64,000 nucleotides of DNA from DATATJ01 sp963789075 (GTDB lineage Bacteria; Acidobacteriota; Vicinamibacteria; Vicinamibacterales; CAVVIG01): positions 380,566-444,565 of the forward strand of contig CAWBJQ010000013.1 in assembly GCA_963789075.1 (NCBI GenBank), written 5' to 3'. Made by a program: the position numbers and the translations under genes. The notes beneath the pieces were generated by a model. That model was given only the letters and a program-made list of their open reading frames with translations, was not told the DNA's origin and made no database searches. Position 1 is the stretch's first letter. Each line of letters opens with the position of its first letter. Shown here piece after piece: positions 39,160 through 48,245 of this stretch.

Positions 39160-39212
39160 CCGGTCAGCCATCATCTTGATGTTCCCCAACCCTTTTGCCG
39201 CGAGGTTTTCGC

Positions 39213-39834
39213 ATGGCGCTCGTTCGTGATCCCGTTCTCACGCCAGTCCGGATAGAGAGCTTGCGGCCGACGCAAATCACGGTCGGCATGCGCGAAGTGA
39301 GGGACAAGCGCAAAAGGCTGCGTAAGCGAGCCATCAGGAAAATCGGACGATTTCTCGGCGACCACATGATCCCGGTGATTCTCGGCCCCAACAATCGCCA
39401 CTACATCATCGATCATCACCACTTGGCGCTGGCGCTGCTCGCACGAGGGTGTCACGCAGGTCTTGGTGACGGTGATTGCGAACCTGAGCATGCTCGAACC
39501 GGACCAGTTTTGGATCGTGCTCGATCACCACAGTTGGGTACACCCGTACGATGAAGATGGCCGGCGGGTGAATTTCGCCCACATTCCGAAGCGGGTGGAC
39601 CAGCTGAAGGACGACCCGTTTCGCAGCCTCGCGGGCGAGCTGCGCCGCGCCGGCGGCTTTGCCAAGGACACGACGCCGTTCAGCGAGTTCCTCTGGGCTG
39701 ATTTCCTGCGCCGTCGCCTTCACCCGCAACGTGTCGAAAAGCACTTTTCCGCCGCGGTGCGGCAGGCGGTGCAGTTGGCGAAAACTCAGGACGCGCACTA
39801 CCTTCCAGGGTGGTGCGGCCCCTCCGACGGCTGA
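39213..39834 (+). CDS. ParB-like nuclease family protein (ParBc_2 type, frameshifted)
   Basis: Two frames join at about 39450, where an extra G in a G-run breaks the reading (LARG then VTQVLVTVIANLS). The N-terminal part VRIESLRPTQITVGMREV and the IIDHHHLALALL motif match the ParBc_2 domain, a small family of putative ParB-like proteins distinct from chromosome-segregating ParB. The C-terminal part (FWADFLRRRL, AVRQAVQLAKTQDAHYLPGW) ends the domain. Total about 207 residues without signal peptide. No parA, parS or phage genes surround it, so a role in segregation is not supported; it may be a stand-alone enzyme. Confidence 0.65.
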
Positions 39835-39912
39835 CGACCGCACGCGCAGATCGGCACTGATTGATGCCGTCTGCCCTGATGCCCACGCCCATCTCGACCG
39901 ATATCGAGAACC

Positions 39913-40242
39913 GTGGATGCCCCTAGCTGGATATTTGTTCGCGGTGACGCGCGTCTGGAAATCTCGCGCGAGGAGACGTCCACCGGCGTCAACCTGATCG
40001 TGAGTGGTGAAGGTGTCCCGCGCGCCTTCGCCTTCGCGAGCCTCGAGCGGCTTGTGCGGTTCCAGTCGGACATGGAAGCGCTGCTGCTCCGCACGGGCTG
40101 GACGTTCAGCCGTTTCGTGCCGGAGCGGCGCTCGTATCGGGAACGCCGCGCCTTTCCCCGCCTGTTGGAGCGCCGCCGCTGGTGGACGGACGGCGTCCGG
40201 CTGGTTTCGCGTTTGCGGAAAGACGCGGGCGCAAGGGAGTAG
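39913..40242 (+). CDS. Small hypothetical protein
   Basis: A 109-residue protein from a GTG at 39913. The first half has a regular alpha/beta pattern (WIFVRGDARLEISREETSTG, NLIVSGEGVPRAFAFASLER), then a helix (FQSDMEALLLRTGWTF), then a basic Arg-rich tail (ERRSYRERRAFPRLLERRRW). I do not recognise the family, but the hydrophobic pattern of the first 80 residues looks like a real domain. It precedes the serine hydrolase gene by 36 bases on the same strand. Confidence 0.45.
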   Translation: MDAPSWIFVRGDARLEISREETSTGVNLIVSGEGVPRAFAFASLERLVRFQSDMEALLLRTGWTFSRFVPERRSYRERRAFPRLLERRRWWTDGVRLVSRLRKDAGARE

Positions 40243-40278
40243 ACTCCTGGTTCTCTGAGTCCATTCGCCGGAGGTGAC

Positions 40279-41783
40279 ATGCTCCGCCGCACGTTCGTCG
40301 TCGCGCTCCTCGTCGTCCTCGCCAGGCCGGCCGCGCGCACGCAGCCCGACCCGCTCGCCGGTCTGGACGCATACATCGCCAAGGCAGTTGCCGACTGGCA
40401 AACGCCGGGCCTCGCCGTGGCCGTCGTCAAAGACGATCAGCGTGGTGTTCGCACACGGCTACGGCGTGCGCGAGCACGGAAAGAGCGCGCCCGTCGACAC
40501 GCACACGCTGTTCGCGATCGGATCGACGACGAAGGCGATGACCGCCGCGCTGGTCGGCGATGCTGGTCGACGAGAAGAAGGTCGAGTGGGACGCGCCGGT
40601 CACTCGATACCTGCCGTGGTTTCAGCTGAAAGATCCGGCGGCCACGCGCGAGCTCATGGTGCGCGATCTGCTCACGCACCGCGCCGGCCTGGGAAACGCG
40701 GACTACTTGTGGTACGGGCAGACGAGCTCCACCGACGAAATCCTCCGCCGCGTCAGGCTGATCGACCCCGCGTACCCGATCCGATCGGGCTTCATCTACC
40801 AGAACATCATGTACGCCGCGGCGGGTGCCGTCATCGAAGCGGCGTCTGGCAAGCCGTGGGCGGAGATGCTGAAGACGCGCATCCTCGAACCGCTCGGCAT
40901 GACCGAGACGATTCCAACCGCTGCGACGCTGGCGTCGCACACCAACGTCGCCTCGCCTCACGACATCATCGACGGCAAGGTCACCGTGATCGAGAATGCC
41001 AGCGTCGATCCGGTCGCCGCGGCCGGTGCGGTCTGGTCGAACGTGAACGACATGGCGAAGTGGATGCAGTTCCTGCTCGACGGCGGACGCGTCGGCGGCG
41101 TCAACGGCACCCGGCTGCTGTCGGAGAAATCGTTCGCGGAGCTGTTCACACCGCAGACGATCGCGCCGTTCGACATGTACCCGACCACCCGGCATCACGA
41201 AGCCGCATTGGATGACGTACGGCTTCGGCTGGTTTCAGCAGGACTATCACGGCCAGGCCGTCGACTTCCACACCGGCAGCATCGACGGGATGGTCGCCAT
41301 TCACGGGCTGATCCGCGACGAGCATCTCGGCGTCTACGTGCTCGCCAACCTCGATCACGCGGAGCTGCGCCACGCGATCATGTACACGGTGTTCGATCGA
41401 TACGCCGGCCGATCCGATCGCGACTGGAGCGCCGAGTTCCTCGACCTTGTATGGCGGCCTGCGAAAGGAAGGCGGACGAGGAGCGCGCGAAAAAGGAGGC
41501 GCAGCGGGTTCGCGGCACGTCGCCGTCGGTGCCGATTCAGAAGCTGGCGGGGACGTATGCGGACCCGCTGCACGGCGACGTGATCGTCACGTCCGACGCG
41601 GGCGGACTGCACATCCAGTACGGATCCGCGTTTGTCGGCACGCTCGAACACTGGCACTACAACACGTTCCGCGCCACCTGGAAGGCCGCCTGGCGCGACC
41701 CCGAGTTCGTGACATTCGATCTCGACGACGATGGCCAACCGCACACGCTGGAGATGATGCATGCGCACTTCACCCGCCGCTGA
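40279..41783 (+). CDS. Beta-lactamase-fold serine hydrolase (frameshifted)
   Basis: Frames join into a secreted protein of about 500 residues. The signal is RRTFVVALLVVLARPAARTQ. The class C fold shows the active-site SxxK (AIGSTTKAMTAAL), then the Tyr-x-Asn motif in FIYQNIMYAAAG and the late HTGSIDGMVAIHG block that replaces the KTG box. A C-terminal DUF3471-like domain (KLAGTYADPLHGDVIVTS, HTLEMMHAHFTRR) ends it. About five single-base insertions are inferred: 40440, 40558, 41190, 41450 and 41480. Members include D-aminopeptidases, esterases and penicillin-binding proteins, so antibiotic resistance should not be assumed. The next gene, a D-aminoacylase-like amidohydrolase, fits a role with D-amino-acid peptides. 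Confidence 0.78.
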
Positions 41784-41812
41784 CGTACGCGTCGCGCTGC
41801 TGTTCGGGGCCG

Positions 41813-43499
41813 ATGCTGTTCGCACCGCGCGCCTGTTTCACCGCCGCCTGCGGCACGGCAGCACGCGCCTGCGCGCGCCAGATCATTCGACGTCGTCATT
41901 GCCGGCGGCACGGTCTACGACGGCTCCGGCGGTCCCGGTGTCCGCGCCGACGTCGGTATCGTCGGCGACACGATCACGGCGGTCGGCGATCTGCACGACG
42001 CCGACGCGCGACGACGACCGTTCGGGCCGACGGGCTCGCCGTCGCGCCCGGGCTTCGTGAACATGATGTCGCAGCGACGACACGCTGCGCGTCGACGGCC
42101 GGTCGATGAGCGACATCAAGCAGGGCGTCACGACCGAGATCTTCGGCGAAGGCGACTCGATGGGGCCGCTCACCGAGGCGATGCGCGCGCGCCGCGTCGG
42201 CCAGTCAGGGCGACGTCGAAGTATCCGATCACCTGGTCGACGCTGCACGACGGCATGCTCGATCTCGAGAAGCGCGGCGTCTCGCCGAACTTCGCCTCGT
42301 TCATCGGCGCGGCGACGCTGCGCGAATACGCCGTCGGCCTCGACGACAAGCGGCCCACGCCGGAGCAGCTGCAGACGATGCGCGATCTGGTGCAGCGGGA
42401 GATGAAGGACGGCGCGCTCGGCATCGCGTCGGCGCTGATCTACGCGCCGGGCTTCTACGCGACGACCGAGGAGCTGATCGAGATCTCGAAGGCGGCGGCC
42501 GACCACCAGGGCATGTACATCTCGCACATGCGCAGCGAGGGCAATCGCCTCGTCGAAGCGGTCGACGAGCTGATCCGCATCAGCCGCGAGGCCGGACTGC
42601 CCGCCGAGATTTATCACCTGAAGGCGGCCGGCCAGGCGAACTGGCCGAAGATGGACCGCGTGATCGACACTGGTCGAGGCCGCGCGGAAGAACGGCCAGC
42701 GCATTACCGCCGACATGTACACCTACACGGCGGGCGGCACCGGCCTCGACGCCGCGATGCCGCCGTGGGCGGAGGACGGCGGCATGGACGCGCTCTTCAA
42801 GCGGCTGCGCGATCCGCAGCACGCGCAAGCGGATCGCCGACGCGATCCGCACGCCGACCGATGCGTGGGAAAACCTGTACCTCGCCACCGGTTCGCCCGA
42901 TCGGGTGCTGCTGGTCGAGTTCAAGTCCGATGCGCTCAAGCCGCTGACCGGCAAGACGCTCGGCGAGGTGGCGCGCATGCGCGGCAAGTCGCCCGAGGAG
43001 ACGATCATGGATCTGGTGCTCGAAGATCGCTCGCGCATCGGCACGATCTACTTCCTGATGTCGGACGACAACCTCAAGAAGGAGATTCAGCTGCCGTGGG
43101 TGTCGTTCGCGTCCGACGCCGGATCGATTGCGGCCGGAGGGCGTCTTCCTGAAGTCGTCGGCGCACCCGCGCGCGTACGGCAGCTTCGCGCGCGTGCTCG
43201 GCAAGTACGTGCGGGACGAGCACGTGATCACGCTGCCGGACGCGATTCGAAAGCTCGCGGCGCTGCCGTCGGCGAATCTCGGTCTCGATCGCCGCGGTCT
43301 CCTCAAACCGGGCATGTTCGCGGACGTCGTCGTGTTCGACCCGGCGACGGTCGCCGACCGCGCGACCTTCGAGAAGCCGCACGTCTACGCCGTCGGCGTG
43401 CGGGACGTCTTCGTCAACGGCGTGCAGGTGCTGAAGGACGGCGAGCACACCGGCAAGAAGCCGGGCCGCGCGCTCTGGGGACCCGGCCGCACGAGTTGA
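41813..43499 (+). CDS. N-acyl-D-amino-acid deacylase-like amidohydrolase (frameshifted)
   Basis: Joined frames give about 560 residues. After a probable signal, the composite-domain start FDVVIAGGTVYDGSGGPG is clear. The TIM-barrel part has DIKQGVTTEIFGEGDSMGPL, MYISHMRSEGNRL and IYHLKAAGQANW (metal-site histidines), and WVSFASDAGS with the catalytic Asp. The end (LLKPGMFADVVVFDPATV) is the second half of the small beta domain. Where typical amidohydrolases have HxH, this one reads PGFVNMMS, as I recall for a branch of D-aminoacylase relatives. Several indels occur (near 41890, 42045, 42070, 42210, 42670, 42830 and 43140). The start is approximate. Confidence 0.72.
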
Positions 43500-43808
43500 T
43501 GCCTCGCTTTTCAGCGGCGGCGGCGCTTCGACATCGGCTTGCCCCTGGACGTCATCCTGGCTTTGGATGGCGCCTTCGCTTCGGACCTGCCGGCGCTTTC
43601 TGCGCGCGTCGTTGACGTCTTGGCGTGACGCCGCCGCGCACCCACCACGCGCCGACAGACAGTCGTCTTCACGTCGAGCACTTGCGTAAACGCGATCATC
43701 TGCGACTGCTCACGGGGGACGCTGCCGAAGGACGGGCGTCAGAAGATGTAATTCCCGAATCCGCAACTGCGGGCTGACGAGGGCGGCGAGGTCGAGTCGA
43801 ACAGCATT
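43500..43808 (+). other. Intergenic stretch, no secure gene
   Basis: About 310 bases. A minus-strand frame (43511-43699) would encode a 62-residue, very basic peptide ending SKRRRR. It has no clear ribosome site or recognised homology and may be chance in GC-rich sequence. Nothing else was seen. Confidence 0.35.
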
Positions 43809-44211
43809 ATGGCGTCCATTCGTGTCGGATTCTTTGAGGACTTCAAGGGCGCCGATACGCTCTTGCTCGATGTTGATCTCGAGGGCCTGAACGCGTTGAT
43901 CGCGTGGCTCCAAACTGCTACATCTTCGGACCGGAAGATTGCCATCAACCAATGCCCCGGAGCCGTTGTTCCGTCCGGGCTTCACGTCGATCTGTCGCGT
44001 ACGCGGAATGACACAGGGCTCGTGAGAACCGCACGAACCGAATTCATGTGGCGGCGGTCAGAGGAGGGGTGGGCAGAAGTCATCGAGAAGTTGGCCGCAA
44101 TGGAGAGCGGCGCTTGCCATCAGTATCTCGAGGGCCCAAGCGACGATGTGCAGATCATGGCAAGCATCGGAGAGTACAGGCGACTCGTGGTGGCGCCGCC
44201 ATGGCGGCTGA
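43809..44211 (+). CDS. Hypothetical protein (probably frameshifted near its end)
   Basis: The first 125 residues (SIRVGFFEDFKGADTLLLDV, GLNALIAWLQTA, EGWAEVIEKLAAMESGACHQ) look like a small soluble alpha/beta protein that I cannot assign. In this frame no stop follows for 1.1 kb because it then runs over antisense genes. If one extra base near 44176 is removed, the protein ends IMASIGEYGDSWWRRHGG with a TGA at 44209-44211, which looks like a natural C-terminus. I prefer this reading but cannot prove it. The ParDE-like pair and the cupin are on the opposite strand. Confidence 0.45.
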
Positions 44212-44492
44212 CGTCCCGAGACGACGGATCAGGATCCCACGTCGGACTTCCTGAGGAAGTGATAGTCGAGGCCGTCACCCCGCCGCATCGACTACGCCTC
44301 CGCCTGATGAATGTTCCCGCCCAAGTGGTACATCAACGCCACCCTATTTCCCTTGGCCGGTTGAAGAAGCAGGCCCCGCATACCAGCCAGGTCCTGTTCG
44401 CGGGGATTCAGGACGCCGAGCGCTTTCTCCACCCAGATTCGTGGGCACGTAAGGAGGCCATCCCTCTCCTCCAAATTGCTCCGAGCCGGAAC

Positions 44493-44781
44493 CTAACGTG
44501 GTGGCCATTGTTGGGCGCCGTGCAGGATGCGAAGCACCCGGACTTCACCCTGGGTCTCAAAGACCTCGTAGATCGCAATGAATGGGAGCGGAGGGAAGGC
44601 GATCTCTCGGGTAACCCTGCGCGCGGCCGATGCGCCCGAGGTGCGGGAACGTCTTCAGCGTGCCGATGCGCTCGACCACGGACTGTGCCACTCGTCGCGC
44701 AGATTCAGGACGCCTTTCTGCAATGTAGTCGCAGATCCGTTCGAGGTCATCCGCAGCGTCCGTCGTCCAGCGGACGCGCAT
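44493..44781 (-). CDS. parE: ParE/RelE-type toxin (frameshifted)
   Basis: About 96 residues after joining two frames. The N-terminal RVRWTTDAADDLERICDYIA, ARRVAQSVVERIGTLKTFP and HLGRIGRAQG are typical ParE. An extra T near 44605 shifts the frame; the continuing sequence TREIAFPPLPFIAIYEVFET and VRVLRILHGAQQWP is the normal C-terminal strand pair of the family. ParE toxins inhibit gyrase, while RelE relatives cleave mRNA, and the fold alone does not decide. As read, the toxin is truncated after about 55 native residues and would be inactive. Start ATG 44781 overlaps the antitoxin stop by one base (TAATG). Confidence 0.72.
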
Positions 44782-45005
44782 TAGCCGCGATAGCGCCGAC
44801 CCATCCGAGCGGCGACGTCATCGTGCTCGAGCATTCGGCCTTCGCGTGCGGAGGCGCGACCCTTCTCAACCTCGCTTCGAAACCACTCGTCATGATCGAT
44901 CGAGCTGGCCAACAGGTCGAGCGCCACCTGGTCCGCCGTGCGGCCAGTTTCCGCGGCGAGCTGCGTCAGCTTCGCTTCGAGTTCGGGCGGAACTTGCAGG
45001 TTCAT
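44781..45005 (-). CDS. ParD-like antitoxin
   Basis: A 74-residue protein from the ATG at 45005 (the frame is open to 45059, but MNLQVPPELEAKLTQLAAET is the natural start). The first 40 residues resemble a ribbon-helix-helix or CopG-like domain (ELEAKLTQLAAETGRTADQV). The C-terminal half is charged (DEWFRSEVEKGRASAREGRM) and should bind the toxin. It directly precedes the ParE-like toxin with a TAATG junction. Second type II module of the window, unrelated in sequence to VapBC at 13.4 kb. Confidence 0.72.
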   Translation of the reverse strand: MNLQVPPELEAKLTQLAAETGRTADQVALDLLASSIDHDEWFRSEVEKGRASAREGRMLEHDDVAARMGRRYRG

Positions 45006-45055
45006 GAAACCAGCGTAGGGTGCCTCGAGATTGGTGTCAACCGCCGACTTGCCCC

Positions 45056-45541
45056 TCATTCGCTTGTCGGCTTGCGCCAGAGCACATTAGCCACAGGTCC
45101 AGACGGGCGTAAAATTGTCCCGCTGTTTCGCGGATCGTCTTTTGCGCTGACGTATTCAAGCCCAAGCGGCCCCATCGCTGTCACTTGCGTGACGTACTCA
45201 CCGGATTTCGCCCAGTGGAAATGCGACGTATCACCGGGCAGAACGATGACACTGCCAGGCGGATACGCTTGCAGCGTATCGGGGTCGAACTGATCGCCCA
45301 GGCCGATGTAGAACACGCCGGAGATGACTGTATAGACTCGATCCTCCGGGTGCCGGTGTGGCATCAGCTTCACGCCGTGGGGCACTCTGACCCTGATCGT
45401 GTAAGGGCCAGCCTGCGAGGGCTGGCCGACAAGGACTGCCAGGCGGACCGAAGGTGGGAACGCCGCGAAGGGCTTCCAGTCGATGTCTTCGGACAGGACC
45501 GATCGGAAAACGTCTTGGCCCAGCTGGTGAGGTACTGGCAT
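45056..45541 (-). CDS. Cupin-domain protein
   Basis: A 161-residue cupin starting at the ATG at 45541, fixed by GGAGGTG four bases upstream. The first metal motif is in HGVKLMPHRHPEDRVYTVIS (two His and one Glu), followed by FYIGLGD; the second is in VLPGDTSHFHWAKSG. Many such small cupins are enzymes or sensors with a bound divalent metal; the substrate is unknown. It lies 35 bases downstream of the nitronate monooxygenase gene and 50 bases upstream of the antitoxin, all on the minus strand. Confidence 0.78.
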   Translation of the reverse strand: MPVPHQLGQDVFRSVLSEDIDWKPFAAFPPSVRLAVLVGQPSQAGPYTIRVRVPHGVKLMPHRHPEDRVYTVISGVFYIGLGDQFDPDTLQAYPPGSVIVLPGDTSHFHWAKSGEYVTQVTAMGPLGLEYVSAKDDPRNSGTILRPSGPVANVLWRKPTSE

Positions 45542-45576
45542 ACGACACCTCCTGCTTAGAATCTCGGATGCGAATC

Positions 45577-46704
45577 CTAGCTCCCGTTGATGCGAGCTCG
45601 GTGGCTTGCGCTCCACTCGACGACCGGCCCGGCGATTGCGGACACTTCGTCAACCAAGGAGTTCAAGAACACCAAGACGTCGGTACACGTCGATAGCGTG
45701 GCGCTTTGCCCAGCCCACAGCGGCAGAAGATCCGGCCGGCCCGCCGCCTCCGCCGCGATCGAGAGGTTTCTGACGAGTCCTCGTTGCAATGGATATGGCA
45801 GAATCTCGGTTCCCTCTCGGTTCAAATCCTCCATCAAGCGGTTGTGGATGCCGCGTGCGAGTCTTCCCGTGAAGCCCTTGGTCAATGCGGTGTGTCCCGC
45901 ATGTCTTCCTCGCAAGGCTTCGCGATGAAGTGGGCTGGCGCCGGATTCCTCGCATGCCAGAAATGCCGTTCCCATCTGGACGGCCTCCGCGCCGAGAGCC
46001 AGGACGGCGACGACGCCTCGGGCATCCGCGATACCGCCCGCGGCGATCACCGGCACGTCGACAATGTCGACGATTTGAGGGACGAGCGACAACGTGCCCG
46101 TCAGTGAATCCTCTGCGGAGCGAAGGAATGAACCGCGATGCCCGCCGGCTTCGAAGCCTGACGCGGCGATCGCATCGACGCCGGCCTCCTGAAGCGCCGC
46201 CGCCTCATCGGGCGTTGTCGCCGTCCCAATCGTGACGATGCTCTTCGCTCGGCACTCCTCGAGCATGTCTCTTGGCGGAATGCCGTAGATGAAACTGATT
46301 GCCGGCACCTTCGCGTCCAGCAACACGCGAGCCTGATCGTCAAATCGGGTCGGCGAATACGATTGGTACGCCGGACGGGGTGCTCCCACGGCGGCGAGAT
46401 GGCTAGCGAGCGGCGTCAGGCTCCTGTTGAATGCGCGTTCATCCGACGTTCGCGCACCTTCGTCTTCCATCGACACCCACAAGTTCATCGCGAACGGTTT
46501 GGATGTCAGCCCGCGAATCTGCGCGATCACGTCGCTGATCGCTTCCGGCGCCAGGCCGTGCGCACCGAAGGACCCGAGTCCGCCAAAGTTGGAGACCGCT
46601 GCCGTCAATCGTTGCGATGACAACCCGCCGAGCGGACCTTGAATGACGGGATACTCGATCCCGAGTGTCGCGGTGAGCCGGTTGCGATTCCAGGAAGCGC
46701 ACAT
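45577..46704 (-). CDS. Nitronate monooxygenase family protein
   Basis: A 375-residue FMN-dependent (beta/alpha)8 protein. IEYPVIQGPLGGLSSQRLTA at the start, FMN-binding AASGFEAGGHRGSF with the His proposed as catalytic base, and PVIAAGGIADARGVVAVLAL and GAEAVQMGTAFLACEES are all family signatures. It oxidises nitronates (for example propionate-3-nitronate) to carbonyl compounds, protecting against nitro toxins. The start at 46704 fits the family start. It is followed by the cupin gene 35 bases downstream, possibly in one transcript. Confidence 0.85.
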   Translation of the reverse strand: MCASWNRNRLTATLGIEYPVIQGPLGGLSSQRLTAAVSNFGGLGSFGAHGLAPEAISDVIAQIRGLTSKPFAMNLWVSMEDEGARTSDERAFNRSLTPLASHLAAVGAPRPAYQSYSPTRFDDQARVLLDAKVPAISFIYGIPPRDMLEECRAKSIVTIGTATTPDEAAALQEAGVDAIAASGFEAGGHRGSFLRSAEDSLTGTLSLVPQIVDIVDVPVIAAGGIADARGVVAVLALGAEAVQMGTAFLACEESGASPLHREALRGRHAGHTALTKGFTGRLARGIHNRLMEDLNREGTEILPYPLQRGLVRNLSIAAEAAGRPDLLPLWAGQSATLSTCTDVLVFLNSLVDEVSAIAGPVVEWSASHRARINGS

Positions 46705-46831
46705 CAGATCGATACCTCAAAGATCATTTCAACTCGACCGGCGCGCCGAGCGGAAGGCTTCCCCTTGGCGGGTCGTTCATGAGGACTCGGTGAAGCGGAG
46801 CGAGACGCCCATTGTAGTAAACGGGAGCCGC

Positions 46832-47512
46832 CTAAGTACGGCGGTCATTGAGTCCCCAGCTCGTCAGGATCGCTGCCGTGCGGAACGCGCGCGACGGCTC
46901 GCGGGAAAGCTCCCGCGCCAACCTCATGACATCGTCCGGCAGATCGATATCGTAGTGTTCGGCGCTCAGCGTGACGCGAAGTCGCTGGCGCGCGGCTTCG
47001 GCGAGGAGTGTGGCGCACGCCGAGTCGCGTCCCATGGCATCCGTCTCGAACAGGCCTGGATACGGCCGCTTCGCGCCGACCAGATAGTAGCCGCCGTCAT
47101 CGCACGGGCCAATGACGAGATCATCGGTTATGAGCGCCGCGAATGCCGATTCAAGGGCGCCGGCCGGAAGATGCGGACTGTCGGCATTGAAGGCGATCAC
47201 TCGCCGGCCCGATTCGGCGCAGAGCTGTTCGAATGTCGAACGCAGTCCCGCGGCGAGGCCCTCGCCGCGCTGCGACACCACCGCCACGTCGCGCGGCAGC
47301 CACAGCGACAACGCCGTCTCATCGTCGGCAGGACAGACCGCGACCGTGCGCACACACATCAGTCTGGCGAGCTCGATCGTATCCTCGACGAGCGCGCGAT
47401 ACAGCGCGAGGATCTGTTCCGCCGAATACGCCGTGGCCAGGCGCGTCTTCACGCGGCCCAGGCGCGGCGCCTTCATCATGATCGCCAGCACGCGATCGTC
47501 ATCCTCGTGCAT
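46832..47512 (-). CDS. rSAM-associated transferase 1 (TIGR04282/DUF2064 family)
   Basis: A 226-residue nucleotide-transferase-like protein (GT-A fold). RVLAIMMKAPRLGRVKTRLA at the start, VAVCPADDETAL, VIAFNADSPHLPAGALESAF and VIGPCDDGGYYLVGAKRP are the family signatures. I chose the ATG at 47512, which lies inside the last 14 bases of the upstream GT2 gene; the frame is open to 47572. The family was named for occurring next to radical SAM proteins with sulfur/selenium-type domains, and here such a gene (TusA-radical SAM fusion) is divergent just upstream. It may transfer a nucleotide or sugar to an unknown product. Confidence 0.8.
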   Translation of the reverse strand: MHEDDDRVLAIMMKAPRLGRVKTRLATAYSAEQILALYRALVEDTIELARLMCVRTVAVCPADDETALSLWLPRDVAVVSQRGEGLAAGLRSTFEQLCAESGRRVIAFNADSPHLPAGALESAFAALITDDLVIGPCDDGGYYLVGAKRPYPGLFETDAMGRDSACATLLAEAARQRLRVTLSAEHYDIDLPDDVMRLARELSREPSRAFRTAAILTSWGLNDRRT

Positions 47513-48221
47513 CGGGCCCAGCCGTTCGGGAGCTCCTGGCATGGCGCCATCGATACTGAAAAATGCGGCCAAAGATGTAGCACGCGGCGCCGAGCGATCC
47601 AGCGACGGTTCCCGTAATCTTGGAGTGGCCGATTCGCGGGTAATAGCTGACCGGTACTTCAGCGATACGCTTTCGCGCCAGCGCGCCTCGAAGAATCAGC
47701 TCGACTGCCCATCCGTAGCTCGTCTCGCGTAATGCAAGGGAGCGAATCGTGTCGCCGCGCGCGGCGCGGAACGGCCCGAGATCGGTGATCCTGACGCCGT
47801 ACAGAACACGAATCAGCCACGCGGCGGTCCAGTTCCCCGCGATCGAATGCCAGGGCAATGCGCCCGGCGCTCGATTGCCCGCGAGACGGGAGCCAATCAC
47901 GATGTCCGCGCGGTTGGCAAGAATCGGATCGATGAGCGCCGGCAGCTCCGTCGGCCGATCGCTGTAATCGCCGTCCAGGAACACGATGATGTCCGATGGG
48001 GACACCTGCTCGATGCCGGTCAGGCACGCGCGTCCATACCCGCGGCGCGGCTCGACCACGACGCGCGCACCGCAGGCCGCAGCAATCGCGGCGGTCCCAT
48101 CGGTCGAGTCGGCATCGACGACGACGACGTCCGTCACCGGGGGACGGGGAATATCCTCGAGCACGCGAGCGATTGAGTCGGCCTCGTTCCTGGTGGGAAT
48201 GACAACCGAGATCCGCGTCAC
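47499..48221 (-). CDS. Family 2 glycosyltransferase (rSAM-associated transferase 2-like)
   Basis: A 240-residue GT2 enzyme from a GTG at 48221 (TRISVVIPTRNEADSIARVL); a GTG three bases earlier is also possible. Motifs: VVVVDADSTDGTA, the D-x-D in IVFLDGDYSDRPTEL, and DIVIGSRLAGNRAPGAL; the end has SYGWAVELILRGALARKRIA and IGHSKITGTVAGSLGAACYI, close to polyprenyl-phosphate mannosyl/glucosyl transferases. No C-terminal membrane helices. It overlaps the transferase-1 gene by 14 bases and is divergent from the radical SAM gene, with about 24 bases between the two start codons. Confidence 0.82.
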   Translation of the reverse strand: MTRISVVIPTRNEADSIARVLEDIPRPPVTDVVVVDADSTDGTAAIAAACGARVVVEPRRGYGRACLTGIEQVSPSDIIVFLDGDYSDRPTELPALIDPILANRADIVIGSRLAGNRAPGALPWHSIAGNWTAAWLIRVLYGVRITDLGPFRAARGDTIRSLALRETSYGWAVELILRGALARKRIAEVPVSYYPRIGHSKITGTVAGSLGAACYIFGRIFQYRWRHARSSRTAGPDARG

Positions 48222-48245
48222 CACAGTTGAATACACTATAAGCGA
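48222..48245. promoter_or_regulatory. Very short divergent promoter region
   Basis: Only about 24 bases separate the GT2 start (minus) and the radical SAM start (plus). They include ACACTATAAGCG, which gives a TATAAG-like -10 box seven bases before the plus-strand ATG, and TATAGT on the other strand. Leaderless transcripts in both directions would explain the spacing; alternatively one true start lies further inside. Confidence 0.35.

Noticed and set aside
40279..41783. Antibiotic-resistance beta-lactamase
   Set aside because: The serine-hydrolase fold with DUF3471-like tail is mostly found in peptidases and esterases; no resistance context is present.
43511..43699. Basic 62-residue frame ending SKRRRR
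   Set aside because: Composition suggests a DNA-binding tail, but no ribosome site, motif or homologue is recognised; chance is likely in GC-rich sequence.
44292..44474. Minus-strand 60-residue frame
   Set aside because: No family pattern or ribosome site; it sits in non-coding sequence beyond the toxin gene.
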